Shown: piece after piece, positions 1 through 9,348 of the stretch
How positions within the stretch are numbered: position 1 is the first letter of the stretch
Layout of the letters: every line of letters begins with the position of its first letter
NCBI GenBank assembly: GCA_012064415.1
Contig: SSNU01000172.1
Coordinates: 124,001-188,000, forward strand
Source: Gyrodactylus bullatarudis
Taxonomy: Eukaryota > Platyhelminthes > Monogenea > Gyrodactylidea > Gyrodactylidae
DNA length: 64,000 nucleotides
Reading direction: 5' to 3'
Translations under genes and position numbers: made by a program
The notes under the pieces: generated by a model
Database searches by the model: none
What the model was told of the DNA's origin: nothing
The model's input: only the letters and a program-made list of their open reading frames with translations

Positions 1-286
1 NNNNNNNNNNNNNNNNNNNNNNNNNNNNNNNNNNNNNNNNNNNNNNNNNNNNNNNNNNNNNNNNNNNNNNNNNNNNNNNNNNNNNNNNNNNNNNNNNNNN
101 NNNNNNNNNNNNNNNNNNNNNNNNNNNNNNNNNNNNNNNNNNNNNNNNNNNNNNNNNNNNNNNNNNNNNNNNNNNNNNNNNNNNNNNNNNNNNNNNNNNN
201 NNNNNNNNNNNNNNNNNNNNNNNNNNNNNNNNNNNNNNNNNNNNNNNNNNNNNNNNNNNNNNNNNNNNNNNNNNNNNNNNNNNNNN
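1..286. other. assembly gap (N run)
   Basis: All bases are N, so nothing can be read here. Confidence 0.99.
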
Positions 287-1810
287 AGAGTTTTGGTGTT
301 TTTTTAGCTTACATTTATTCTAATTTTCTTCAACTTTTACTATTTCTTTCAAAAATTGTAAAATATTATTTTCAATGAACTTTAAACTTTTATCATTATT
401 TATGTGTCACTACCGATGAACCATAAAGAAATGTACATTTAGTGAATAAAAATTCTTTTCTTATATATCTACAAATAAGATTTTGAATATGTTGTAGTTT
501 AATTTCAACATTAATTGGTTTTTTATTCGGTTTACTTGTAAGTAGTTCATGTAAGATATTTGTTGTAAATTCCCAATAAAGTATTAAAATAATACCTTGA
601 AATCGAAAAATAATAGTTTTCAATTTTTTAGATCTTAAAAAATTATTTTTGGGCATTATTTTTTGAGGCTCTAATATATCAATCTAATGTTCTCAGTTTC
701 CTACTAATCTAGATAGAAGAGATGAGCCTCTCTTTCAGACATAGCCAAATCCAGAAATGAGAGAGTGCAAAATGATAAAAGATATTTTCAGTGTAAAGAT
801 AACATTGAACTACAGTTAGTTATGCATTGCTTATGAAACAAATGTACAAGAGCGTTTGTTTTGTCAATTATATGAAATGAGAAAATGACTTTTGGTTTCT
901 TTATAAAATATGTTTAAAAATTCTTTCAATATTTTTTGACAATATAAAAGAAAATCTCACAAAAATATAAATCAATACAAGAGATTGGCTTATCAATCGT
1001 CAGAATTAAGTAGTTAAAAAATTAGAGAAGTGTCTAAATTTCAATCCGATTCAGAAGCAAAATTACCGCTAGTTTCTCATGTAGTTTTAATACAAGATAA
1101 AAGCTAAACTGATTTTTGTAGAATTCCTCTAAAAAGAAGGCCATTCTAGTGAGTATTGCAGAATTGGAAAAATTAGGTTAAGTGAGAAAGTCTTAATTAT
1201 CTGTATGAATCAAAACAAAGGATTACTCTGTGGTTAAAACTGGCTCTTCATTACCCCTTCTGCTGAAAAGAAAAGTTGACTTTTTACAATCGCTACCTTG
1301 CAAAAAATGAGGATAAACGAATGCAATAAATTTTACCTCCAAATTAGACAGGAAAAATATTATTCTTAAAGGTTAAAAGTGTCTTGTGATCATATAATAC
1401 ATACAGCTTGTTAGAAAGCAGACTTTGATAATAGACAGGCCGAATATTTCAAACATTTTTTATTAATCGTATAAGATGAAATGAGGAGTCTAATTTTAAG
1501 GATCAATTTTCAATAAGATATTGAGATGCTATAAAATTATTTTCTCATAAAAAAGAAAATCGTTATGTGTATTCCTTTCCTGAGATGAGAAATTCTAAGT
1601 AAAAGACATATTGAAGATATATTGTGAAGATCAAATGAAAAAAATTGAGAATCAATAGTTTATTGAAAAGGATGGGAAGCTAGTCTTTGGATGGATCCTT
1701 AGGAAAAATTTACATTGAGTGAATTTCAAAAAGTCTTGTCTCGAAAAACTTTTGCTTGGAAATGATAAAATATTAAATCTCTTTCAGTGGTAAAAAAATC
1801 TCGTCATAAA
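287..1810. other. non-coding AT-rich DNA, possible transposon remnant
   Basis: I see no gene with splice signals here. A minus-strand open frame of 86 codons at 396-656 begins with a true ATG. Its stretch around WEFTTNILHELL faintly recalls the middle of mariner-type transposases, but no catalytic DNAP-H motif follows, so any link is weak. The motif TTTTTTGAGGCTCT near 664 recurs elsewhere in the window (see the MITE at 38101). Confidence 0.4.
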
Positions 1811-1811
1811 G

Positions 1812-2301
1812 CTAATTAATATGAAGATGGGAATTTATGATTTTTACAAAATTATAAATATTTTCATCAGGAAATCGAATTTGATCAGTATCTTTTGGAA
1901 TATAGATCGTAGATTCCACTTTCAGGATCTGAAGGAAAAAATTTTTGAAAAAAATCAAATTTTAAGAAAGTTATGGCATATTTCAAATCTAGCGATGGCA
2001 CCGAATTCCCATTATTTTGAACTTTGAGTTGAAAATTTTCGTTGATTTAAAAGTGAGAGAGGGATCAAAAGTTGATTTTTAGGATCACGATTAGTCAAAG
2101 AACCCAATTATGAGCATAAAAATTCGATGGATTCGCCAATTTCCAGGGATCTTGAATCATCAAAATTTCTTCGATTTTCAAGTTGTGAAAATGTTCAAAA
2201 AATCAAAATTCGATTTTCACAAGAAGAGGGGCGGATTCTCAAAATCTGAATCAGCATATTTGATTTCTTTGACTAATCATTCCCATTTTCATATTAATTA
2301 G
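1812..2301. repeat. 490-bp inverted-repeat-ended element, family A copy 1
   Basis: The ends are inverted repeats of about 21 bp: CTAATTAATATGAAGATGGG on the left, and its near reverse complement ending in ATATTAATTAG on the right. The interior matches the element at 2612-3336 over long stretches, for example the ATTTTCAAGT-TGTGAAAATG block. No coding capacity is visible; the two short open frames inside are by-products of low complexity. It is probably a non-autonomous DNA transposon (MITE). I could not define a target-site duplication. Confidence 0.7.
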
Positions 2302-2611
2302 GTGTATATTTTTTATTTTTTAAGTATTTTAGATTAATTATTTTTTATATGTATTTTTAAAAAATCTCGTAAAAGTCGACTGAGTGTTTGAAACTGGATA
2401 TCAATCAAGAAAGCGGAGAAAATTATGCATTGATTTATTTTAAATAACTTATTTATTTTGATCCCATAGCGTGACCAAGTTTAACCAGTCAACAATTGGA
2501 ATTTATTGATTGTGATACTGAATTATTAGGGAATTATAGGGATGTTGTTCTGTAATTATAATTCATGACAACCTGATATGAGAAATTTGAATTTTTATAT
2601 TTTTAAAGTTG

Positions 2612-3336
2612 GTTGATATGAAGTTAGGAAATTTTACAGAAATCTCGATTTTTTCATCAAGAATTCGAATTTTTTAAAGATTTTCGGGAATCCTACTCAT
2701 TTTGCCCACTTTTACCATTTGAAAAAAAAATTCTGAAAAAAATTATTTTTATGAAAAATATAGTCATTTTTCAAATTCCCATTTGGGTCCAAAATCCCAT
2801 TTTTTCAAACTTTGAGCTGAAATTTTATTGATGTGAAAGTAGGAGGGTGATCAAAAATTGATATTCATGATCAAGATTAGATAATAAAGCTGAATAGCAC
2901 CGTTAAATTATAGACAGTTTCCCTATTTTCGAGAGATATAGAATTATAAAAATTTCATTGATTTTCAAGTAGTGAAAATGATCAAAATATCGAATTTCAG
3001 CTCCCAAACGATAATAAGACTATGCGTCAGATTCAGTTGAATTGATTTTCTTGTCTAATCTTGATCCTAAGAAAACTCTTTTGATTACCCTCCTACTTTC
3101 ACATCAATAAAATTTCAGCTCAAAGTTTGAAAAAATGGGATTTTGGACACAAATGGGAATTTGAAAAATGACCATATTTTTCATAAAAATGATTTTTTTC
3201 AAAATTTTTTTTCTTCAAATGGTAAAACTGGGCAACATGAGTTGGATTCCAAAAAATCTTTAACAAATTCGAATTCTTGATGAAAAAATCGAGATTTCTG
3301 TGAAAATCATAGATTCCCAACTTCATATCAATTAGC
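2612..3336. repeat. fold-back element, family A copy 2 (arms about 280 bp)
   Basis: The left arm (about 2612-2890) and right arm (about 3056-3336) are inverted copies of each other, with many small differences. Shared blocks include AACTTTGAGCTGAAATTTTA on the left and its complement on the right. The right outer end has the same terminal sequence as the element at 1812-2301, read in reverse, so both belong to one family. The spacer contains the GATTTTCAAGTAGTGAAAATG block also found near 49030. No protein is encoded. Confidence 0.75.
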
Positions 3337-5223
3337 TTTATAGATTGAGCTATACAAATTCTATGAAAAGAAAATGCCAAGAGTTTTTAACTCTCCCGAG
3401 AGAGTTATTAGATCTCAGCTCAAGAGGGTTATTTTTAGCTCAAGATTTGAAGGAGTTTCAAGTTATTTACGATTTTACGCTAGTTTTATCTTCATATAAT
3501 AAATTTTACCCATCTCTGATTCTGTAAAAAAATATCAAGTGAATTTAAAGATAAAATTTAAAATACATGGGTTAATAGGAACATTGAAAAATTCTCTTTA
3601 AAATGAGCACATCCGGATGTTAAAAAATTTGCCTCTCTCTATTATGGGTAGATAAATTTTCAATCATTGCTGATTCAGAAAGATGAACTGATTTTGAGTT
3701 TTCGCGATTCCACTTAAGATGTCTAGACTTGAAGGCTTATTACACCTCTTATTTTCAAGTTATGAAAGTTGAAAGCTTTAGAGAGCCATCTCTCGTAATT
3801 AACCCCTCGTCATTTCGATCAATCAAATTGAGGAATAAACCAGTCAAGACCCTCTTTACTCAATAATCAATCATAATAGCTCAACTGTCAAATTTTTAAT
3901 ATTTCGCTCTCAAGATAATTTCTTCTTTACACAGAAAAGGATGAAAACTAGCTATCTTGCTCAAAATTTTAAGTTGATTACGAACATCTAAAAACTTTCT
4001 TATTCATTACTTTTTGAGATATTCTGCCTTAAATTTTAATCAAAGCTTTTCTGTCATTAATTAGGAATAAATTCTTCAAGCAATAAGTTTATGTGTTAAT
4101 AGATCGTTAAATTCACCATATGACAGAATTTATCAAATAAAATACACGATCAACTCCCAAATAATTGCTTTCCTTATTTCCCAAGTATTTTCGGTTATTT
4201 TTAATTATTCAATTAACGAACAGTGCGTTATTTAGGCAGTTTTATCAACATTACTTAGATAATAAATATGATTATTAGTTAAGAAAGAAAGGGAATAAAT
4301 TCAAGAAATTTCGAATTGAAAACTGATTTAAAATTCATAGAATATGAAAATAAATATAATAATATTCTTTTACGCATATAAAGTAGAGATGGGAAATTTA
4401 CATAATGTTAAAGAGGAAACCATCCAAATCAATAATAAGTGAACTAGATAAAGATATTTTTTTTAAAAACTGTTTACATCTCCACAATCAAGTAAATAAA
4501 ACAAAAAATATGACATGTGATTATTGTGTGAAAAGATGTCAATTTCCAAGAGATTTGGACTCTTAACCATAATTAGTTATTGTCTTTGAAAAGATGGATC
4601 AAGAATTATGGACTACGAGAAAATTATAACACAACACAAAAGTTATGATCACAATATGAACTCACAGCTATTGCAAGAGACCGCTCTTTTTGCTGTATCC
4701 CATTAAATGGTATGAACGATGGTTGTGACAAGGATATGAATTATCGAGCATGACTAACATTATAAACCAATGAAACTGCAACAAAGATCTTGATCGAATT
4801 TGATTGGATGATTATTTTACTATGATTCATTGTTAATTACTGTTGTATGATATGATTTATATATTTATAATTCTACAACTTTTCATTGCAATAAAACATT
4901 TGCCAATCAAAAGATAATAGCACATATTTTTTACCACGATGCTTGGATAGCATGAATTATCATTTCAGGAAGATGTTTGTCACTAGAGTAGGCTGGATAT
5001 TATCATCTGATAATGGATATCAGATCAATCATGTAGATCATATGAAACACTGACTTAAATTATAGTTCAATGATAATTATAGAGAGGGAAATTTTTCATA
5101 TTGAAAAGCTTTCATCCTAGTTTTATTCTAAAAAAATATTTCGATCAATCTCTTTCCTTTTATTAAGAATATAAACTAACTATAACTCACAAAAGTTTTC
5201 AAATATTTTCTTTATAATCTAAA
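3337..5223. other. non-coding AT-rich DNA
   Basis: Only short open frames without convincing splice sites or family resemblance occur here. I see no RNA gene. Confidence 0.5.
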
Positions 5224-5445
5224 TTAGTCTGGCTTTGGAAAATATTTCAGTAAACTAAGCATTACAAATGGGGCATAGACTAAATTTTCTAATGGATTGT
5301 AAAACCATTTGATTAAGATTATGGCTATCAGATTAATTTGAGCAAGAAAAAACATTCTGAACTCTATCCAATAATACAATAAAATTCTATCTGAGGGTTT
5401 TTCTTGCTGAATTTTATCAAATACTCTTTTGCTTTCCCCTTTCTG
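5224..5445 (-). CDS. possible terminal exon of an unidentified membrane protein
   Basis: On the minus strand a pyrimidine-rich acceptor (TTTTTCATCTTGCAG) precedes an open stretch of 73 codons ending in TAA at 5224. The peptide is hydrophilic at first (KGESKRVFDKIQQEK) and then has two hydrophobic segments, around FFLAQINLIAIILIKWF and LVYAPFVMLSLLKYF. That would suit a small membrane protein. I could not join it to a convincing upstream exon: the stretch near 5590-5690 has donor-like sites but no start codon or acceptor. I do not recognise the family, and it may be a pseudo-exon. Confidence 0.3.
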   Translation of the reverse strand, partial: QKGESKRVFDKIQQEKPSDRILLYYWIEFRMFFLAQINLIAIILIKWFYNPLENLVYAPFVMLSLLKYFPKPD

Positions 5446-5927
5446 CAAGATGAAAAATTTTAGACAAAACTTGTTGTGTATAGCTCTAGGAATGCAGTAA
5501 AAAAGATGCAGTTGAAAGAGGATGATTTCCTAACCATAACAATCCAAGTGCATGTTTCTCTCATAATAAATAAAAATAAGACATTTTTTTCTCTTACCTC
5601 GCGTTGGAAATTCAGGTTTAACACAACATTTTTGGGATAAAGACTTACCCATTCATATATAGCAGAAACGGGAGAAATGTTATTTTTTAATCAAGTTGAA
5701 TACTAATCCAGAAATTATGCATCAAAGAGAATACATCTCCAACTGCATGAAATTATTATTCTAACATAAAAATTAAAATTGAGAAAGAAAAGCAACAAAA
5801 AAAGGCTTAGCTTATACTATGAATATTAGAAATGCTGGGTTTATTACAAAGAATGAAATAAATTCAATTCATTTTTATATTTGTCAACTACTTACAAGTA
5901 AAATGACGATTGTATCAACAAATTAAC

Positions 5928-6711
5928 TCAGTTAATGTAATTTATAGAATCCTGACTTTTATTCTTTACAGATGGTGTTCTAATCACTTTTCTTATTTGC
6001 TTACCGTGTTTACTCAAAAATTCATTTTCTACTTCAAAGTAAACTCCGTCTGGATCTTCAAGTTCAAGTTTTTGATAAAGATTTTCTTCTTCATTGGGCC
6101 AAAGTTTATAGCGATCTGATAGAATTTTATTTTCATCAATGTCCTTCAGGTAGGAAAGAGATGAGCATTTGCATATGTCTTCGTGCCAGTAACCATTAAC
6201 AACCAGGTTTTTCTTTATTAGTAAGGATTTTCCAGGACCGCTTCTAAGATTATTGAGAAAGTAACCTTCAAATATGACGTTATCTTGAGAATAAATCAGA
6301 ATCATTTTCACTAACCTGTTTTGAGAATACCAAGTCCATTTTTTTGGCCATTTTTCCAAAATCCTTCATAAAATGAATTATCAAGGCTATTAATTTGTCT
6401 ACCATAGCCAGATTTCTCATTTTCTAGCCACTCTCCTTCATATGAAGAGTTACCCTCGAAACTCTCTCCATAACCCTCGTATAATAAGTATTTTTTCTAC
6501 TTACGGATCTGAGTCCTAATTTCCAGGAGCCCCTGTAGAGGATCTGCCGATCATTAGCAAGAAAAATTATTCCGATACCATCGTGTTTACCGTTTTTCCA
6601 CTCTCCCTCATAAACATGACCATCGTTATAATGACAAGAGCCTTTTGCATATTCCAATCCATCTTCCGAATATATGTTATACACATTATTTTTATTTTTA
6701 AAGAATTGCAT
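5928..6711 (-). CDS. MORN-repeat protein, 240 aa, three exons with 29- and 32-nt introns
   Basis: The model has exons 6711-6505, 6475-6316 and 6283-5928, and phases agree across both introns. The introns are only 29 nt (6476-6504) and 32 nt (6284-6315), both GT-AG. The start is the first ATG (6711); the frame stays open upstream only through a TTG codon. The protein contains at least four MORN repeats: YEGEWKNGKHDGIG, YRGSWKLGLRSGYG, YEGEWLENEKSGYG and YEGFWKNGQKNGLG, with a weaker one around FEGYFLNNLRSGPG. Joining exons 1 and 2 restores the GYG of a repeat, which supports the tiny intron. MORN repeats commonly bind membrane lipid or act as scaffolds in cilia and junctions. The C-terminal 80 residues are unrelated to the repeats. 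The gene is head-to-head with ZNHIT6. The subfamily is not clear. Confidence 0.8.
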
Positions 6712-6800
6712 TTCAAACTTTAAAGATTTCAATTGTAGATTTTGTGTCGATATAAACGAAATTTAAAAACTCATATTTATTGTTTCAAATTATAGATAAT
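6712..6800. promoter_or_regulatory. shared promoter of the MORN gene and ZNHIT6
   Basis: Only 89 bp separate the divergent start codons, so both 5' UTRs and any core promoter must lie here or overlap the genes. No TATA box stands out against the AT background. Confidence 0.5.
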
Positions 6801-7675
6801 ATGAAAAAATGTGATATTTGTCTGGGTAAGGAATCTAAGTACTGTTGCCCCAGATGTTTCACTAGAACATGTTCTCTCGAATGCTGTAAATTTCACAAAG
6901 AAGAAAGTCAGTGCAATGGCGTCAAGGATCGTACAGCTTATGTCCACCGTCATTCATACAATTATGAAACTTTAATATCTGATTACCGCCTTCTTGATGG
7001 AATTGACCAAGCTAGTGCTGAGAGATCTGTGGATATGATTTTGGTAAGTCTATCAATTCATCTTTCTTGCCTCCATTCCAGAAAAAGAAAGAATACAAAA
7101 AGTTGAAAAGAAATGCCCTTCTAAAATACTGTAATGAAAATAACATCAATCTAATCCTTGCTAAATCGACATCTTTACTTAGACCAAGGTTTAATAATTC
7201 AGACATGATAGATCAAAATCCAGTATGGACATTTGAGTTCGTCTTATTCCCTTTTTGGAAATGTCCTGTTTCAGTATTCGGTAAATACTGTAATCTTTCC
7301 AGAGAATTTAATCCAATCAGAATTTTCATTGACAATTGTTCAGAGGATGACACAATCGGAAATTTATGGATGGAAAAAGTGGTTAAGCGAGATGTTGATG
7401 ATTTAGAGAGTTCCTTCATTCCAAACGGACAAGACTTGCATACTTGGATTCACAGTGACATCAAATCAGAGACGATACTCGAAGAGAAATATTTCTTTTT
7501 TATTCAGAAGAAGATTACTCAAAAACGTCATGTTGATGAAGAGAATCTTGAATTTGTCTATCCAAAGATGAAGATAGAGAAAGAAATGTCACTTCGACGA
7601 TTTCTACGGATACCTAATTTAACAATTTTTGATATGCCCTCTGTCTATGTTTCCCGAATACCCCTTAGAGTCTAA
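6801..7675 (+). CDS. ZNHIT6: box C/D snoRNP assembly protein BCD1 (zinc finger HIT)
   Basis: Exons 6801-7043 and 7082-7675 give 278 aa. The 38-nt intron (7044-7081) has GTAAGT and a CCATTCCAG acceptor and preserves frame. The start is the ATG opening MKKCDICLG. Residues 4-40 form a zf-HIT module (CDIC, CCPRC, CSLECC, H, C), followed by QCNGVKDRTAYV and SDYRLLD, which match the BCD1/ZNHIT6 signature directly after the finger. BCD1 acts in the nucleus with the R2TP/NUFIP machinery to assemble box C/D snoRNPs. The protein is shorter than the human one as I recall it (about 470 aa), mainly through lack of an N-terminal extension. It ends 67 bp before the Tc1 insertion. Confidence 0.88.
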
Positions 7676-7742
7676 ACTTTTGATGGTATTCTTAAATAAA
7701 TATTTTCATATAAGAAGAATGTATTTTTTAATGTAATATATA

Positions 7743-7950
7743 GTGGTAGAAAAAATAAAAGTATTCACTAGAAATTGTCTCTAAATCACTTATTAAAAGT
7801 TATTGAAAATGGAAAGATGACCCATTCGATAGAGAATATTCGTTTCTATCAGAAATTACTTTTACTCGTACAAAGAGTTCATTCATATTTTCATAAATAC
7901 AAATTTACAATATTTCATTAAATTTCAAAACGAAAAATTAAAAGTATTCA
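7743..7950. repeat. left terminal inverted repeat of the Tc1 element (208 bp)
   Basis: It begins GTGGTAGAAAAAATAAAAGT and ends AAAAGTATTCA. The outer and inner direct repeats lie near 7757-7770 and 7939-7951. The reverse complement of 9075-9282 matches it throughout. Confidence 0.93.
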
Positions 7951-7953
7951 CTT

Positions 7954-8958
7954 TTATTTTGTAAAATCTCCCCTACCAAGTACAACATTTAAGCACCTTT
8001 TTGACATGGAATCATACAAATTTTCTATTATTTCTTTTGGGATTGATTTCCACTCTTCATTGATTCTTTGAACTAGTTCTTGCCTATTTGAATATACTCT
8101 CCCTTGGGAATAGACTTTTTGAGATAAAATTCCCCACAAGTTTTCAATCGGATTCAAGTCGGGGCTCCTAGCTGGCCATGACAAAATCTGTATCTCATTA
8201 TCATCAAACCATGTTCTAGTTGATGCTGATCGATGACAGGGAGCATTATCTTGCTGGAATATCATCTCGCACTTATGAATTTCCTCCTTAAAGGGTAATA
8301 GCTGATCCTCAAGCAATTTCTGATATGAATTTGAATTAAGCTTCTCATCAATAACGACAAGATTTCCAGTTCCTTGCTTTGTGATAAACCCCCAAACCAT
8401 TACATTGCCTCCACCAAATCCTCGTTTGATTTTAGTAGGTCTAGGTAGAGACTTGTCAATCCAACAAGAAGAAAGGCCATCAGGTCCATCCAAATTGAAT
8501 TTTTTCTCATCTGAAAACATGATTTTACTCCAATCTTGGTTTTGGACAATTTTATCATGAGCCCACTGGTATCTCGATTCCCTATCCTTGATACTTAGAT
8601 TAGGAACCCTTTTTGGTCTTCCCCAATAGATATTAGGATTAGTATTCAAATAATTTTGAACTGTTCTAATGCTGACATTCAATTTAAGCTCAGCTTTTAT
8701 TTGAGAAGCTGTTGCTTTTTTCTTGATGGCTAGATTGACAATTTTTTTAATCAGGCAATTGGGTATGGATCTCTTTCGGCCTCGCTTTTTCGGATTTAGC
8801 TTCTTTTGTTTGACTGAAAACAAATTATTAACAGTTCTACATGAGCATCCGATTATTTTAGCTATCTTCCGATTGCTTGAGCCATCTTGTTTTAATTTGT
8901 TGACAAAATCTCTATCACAGCCTCTCAGCTTCGAAAATTTCAATTTTTTAACGAACAT
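7954..8958 (-). CDS. Tc1-family transposase, 334 aa, DD34E
   Basis: The frame is uninterrupted from ATG at 8958. The N-terminus is a paired-like helix-turn-helix region (KQDGSSNRKIAKIIGCS and a second HTH around ATASQIKAELKL) with a basic linker KKRGRKRSIP. The catalytic triad is visible: D in MFSDEKKFNLDG, D in QQDNAPCHRS, and E in SPDLNPIENLW, with 34 residues between the last two. The GFGGGNVMVWG glycine box is present. The stop codon lies 3 bp inside the left inverted repeat. All key residues are retained, so the enzyme may be active. Confidence 0.96.
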   Translation of the reverse strand: MFVKKLKFSKLRGCDRDFVNKLKQDGSSNRKIAKIIGCSCRTVNNLFSVKQKKLNPKKRGRKRSIPNCLIKKIVNLAIKKKATASQIKAELKLNVSIRTVQNYLNTNPNIYWGRPKRVPNLSIKDRESRYQWAHDKIVQNQDWSKIMFSDEKKFNLDGPDGLSSCWIDKSLPRPTKIKRGFGGGNVMVWGFITKQGTGNLVVIDEKLNSNSYQKLLEDQLLPFKEEIHKCEMIFQQDNAPCHRSASTRTWFDDNEIQILSWPARSPDLNPIENLWGILSQKVYSQGRVYSNRQELVQRINEEWKSIPKEIIENLYDSMSKRCLNVVLGRGDFTK

Positions 8959-9074
8959 TTTTGAACTATGTTTAGTTTATTGGCGATAATATATTTGAAT
9001 GTACTGTGTAAGAGATATAATGAAAATTCAGAATTCAAAGTCTAATTCTAACTGGGAAAAAAGGTGATTGAAAC

Positions 9075-9282
9075 TGAATACTTTTAATTTTTCGTTTTGA
9101 AATTTAATGAAATATTGTAAATTTGTATTTATGAAAATATGAATGAACTCTTTGTACGAGTAAAAGTAATTTCTGATAGAAACGAATATTCTCTATCGAA
9201 TGGGTCATCTTTCCATTTTCAATAACTTTTAATAAGTGATTTAGAGACAATTTCTAGTGAATACTTTTATTTTTTCTACCAC
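9075..9282. repeat. right terminal inverted repeat of the Tc1 element (208 bp)
   Basis: It begins TGAATACTTTTAATTTTTCG and ends TTTTTTCTACCAC, followed by TA. It is the exact inverse of the left repeat as read here. Its outer edge is 66 bp from the start codon of the PP1-like gene, so it probably sits in that gene's promoter or 5' UTR. Confidence 0.93.
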
Positions 9283-9348
9283 TAAATATTTGGAAATTAC
9301 TTGCTAGTATATAATTGAGTAAATTCATTGAAAGATAAATTAGTTTCA

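Larger units (their letters stand above)
7743..9282 (-). mobile_element. Tc1/mariner (DD34E) transposon, apparently intact and recent
   Basis: The 1,540-bp element is flanked by TA dinucleotides (7741-7742 and 9283-9284), the target-site duplication expected for Tc1. The left repeat (7743-7950) and right repeat (9075-9282) are each 208 bp. By base-by-base reading they are exact inverted copies. Each carries the same AAAAGTATTCAC core at its outer and inner end, the IR/DR layout with two transposase sites per end. A complete 334-codon transposase lies between them on the minus strand. The identical ends and open frame point to very recent insertion and possible activity. Confidence 0.95.

Noticed and set aside
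5590..5695. Upstream exon for the orphan exon at 5224
   Set aside because: The open stretch is attractive, but it has a stop upstream and neither an ATG nor an acceptor.
9328..9348. Seven-residue extension of the PP1-like protein
   Set aside because: It begins with TTG; the ATG at 9349 gives a normal PP1-length N-terminus.
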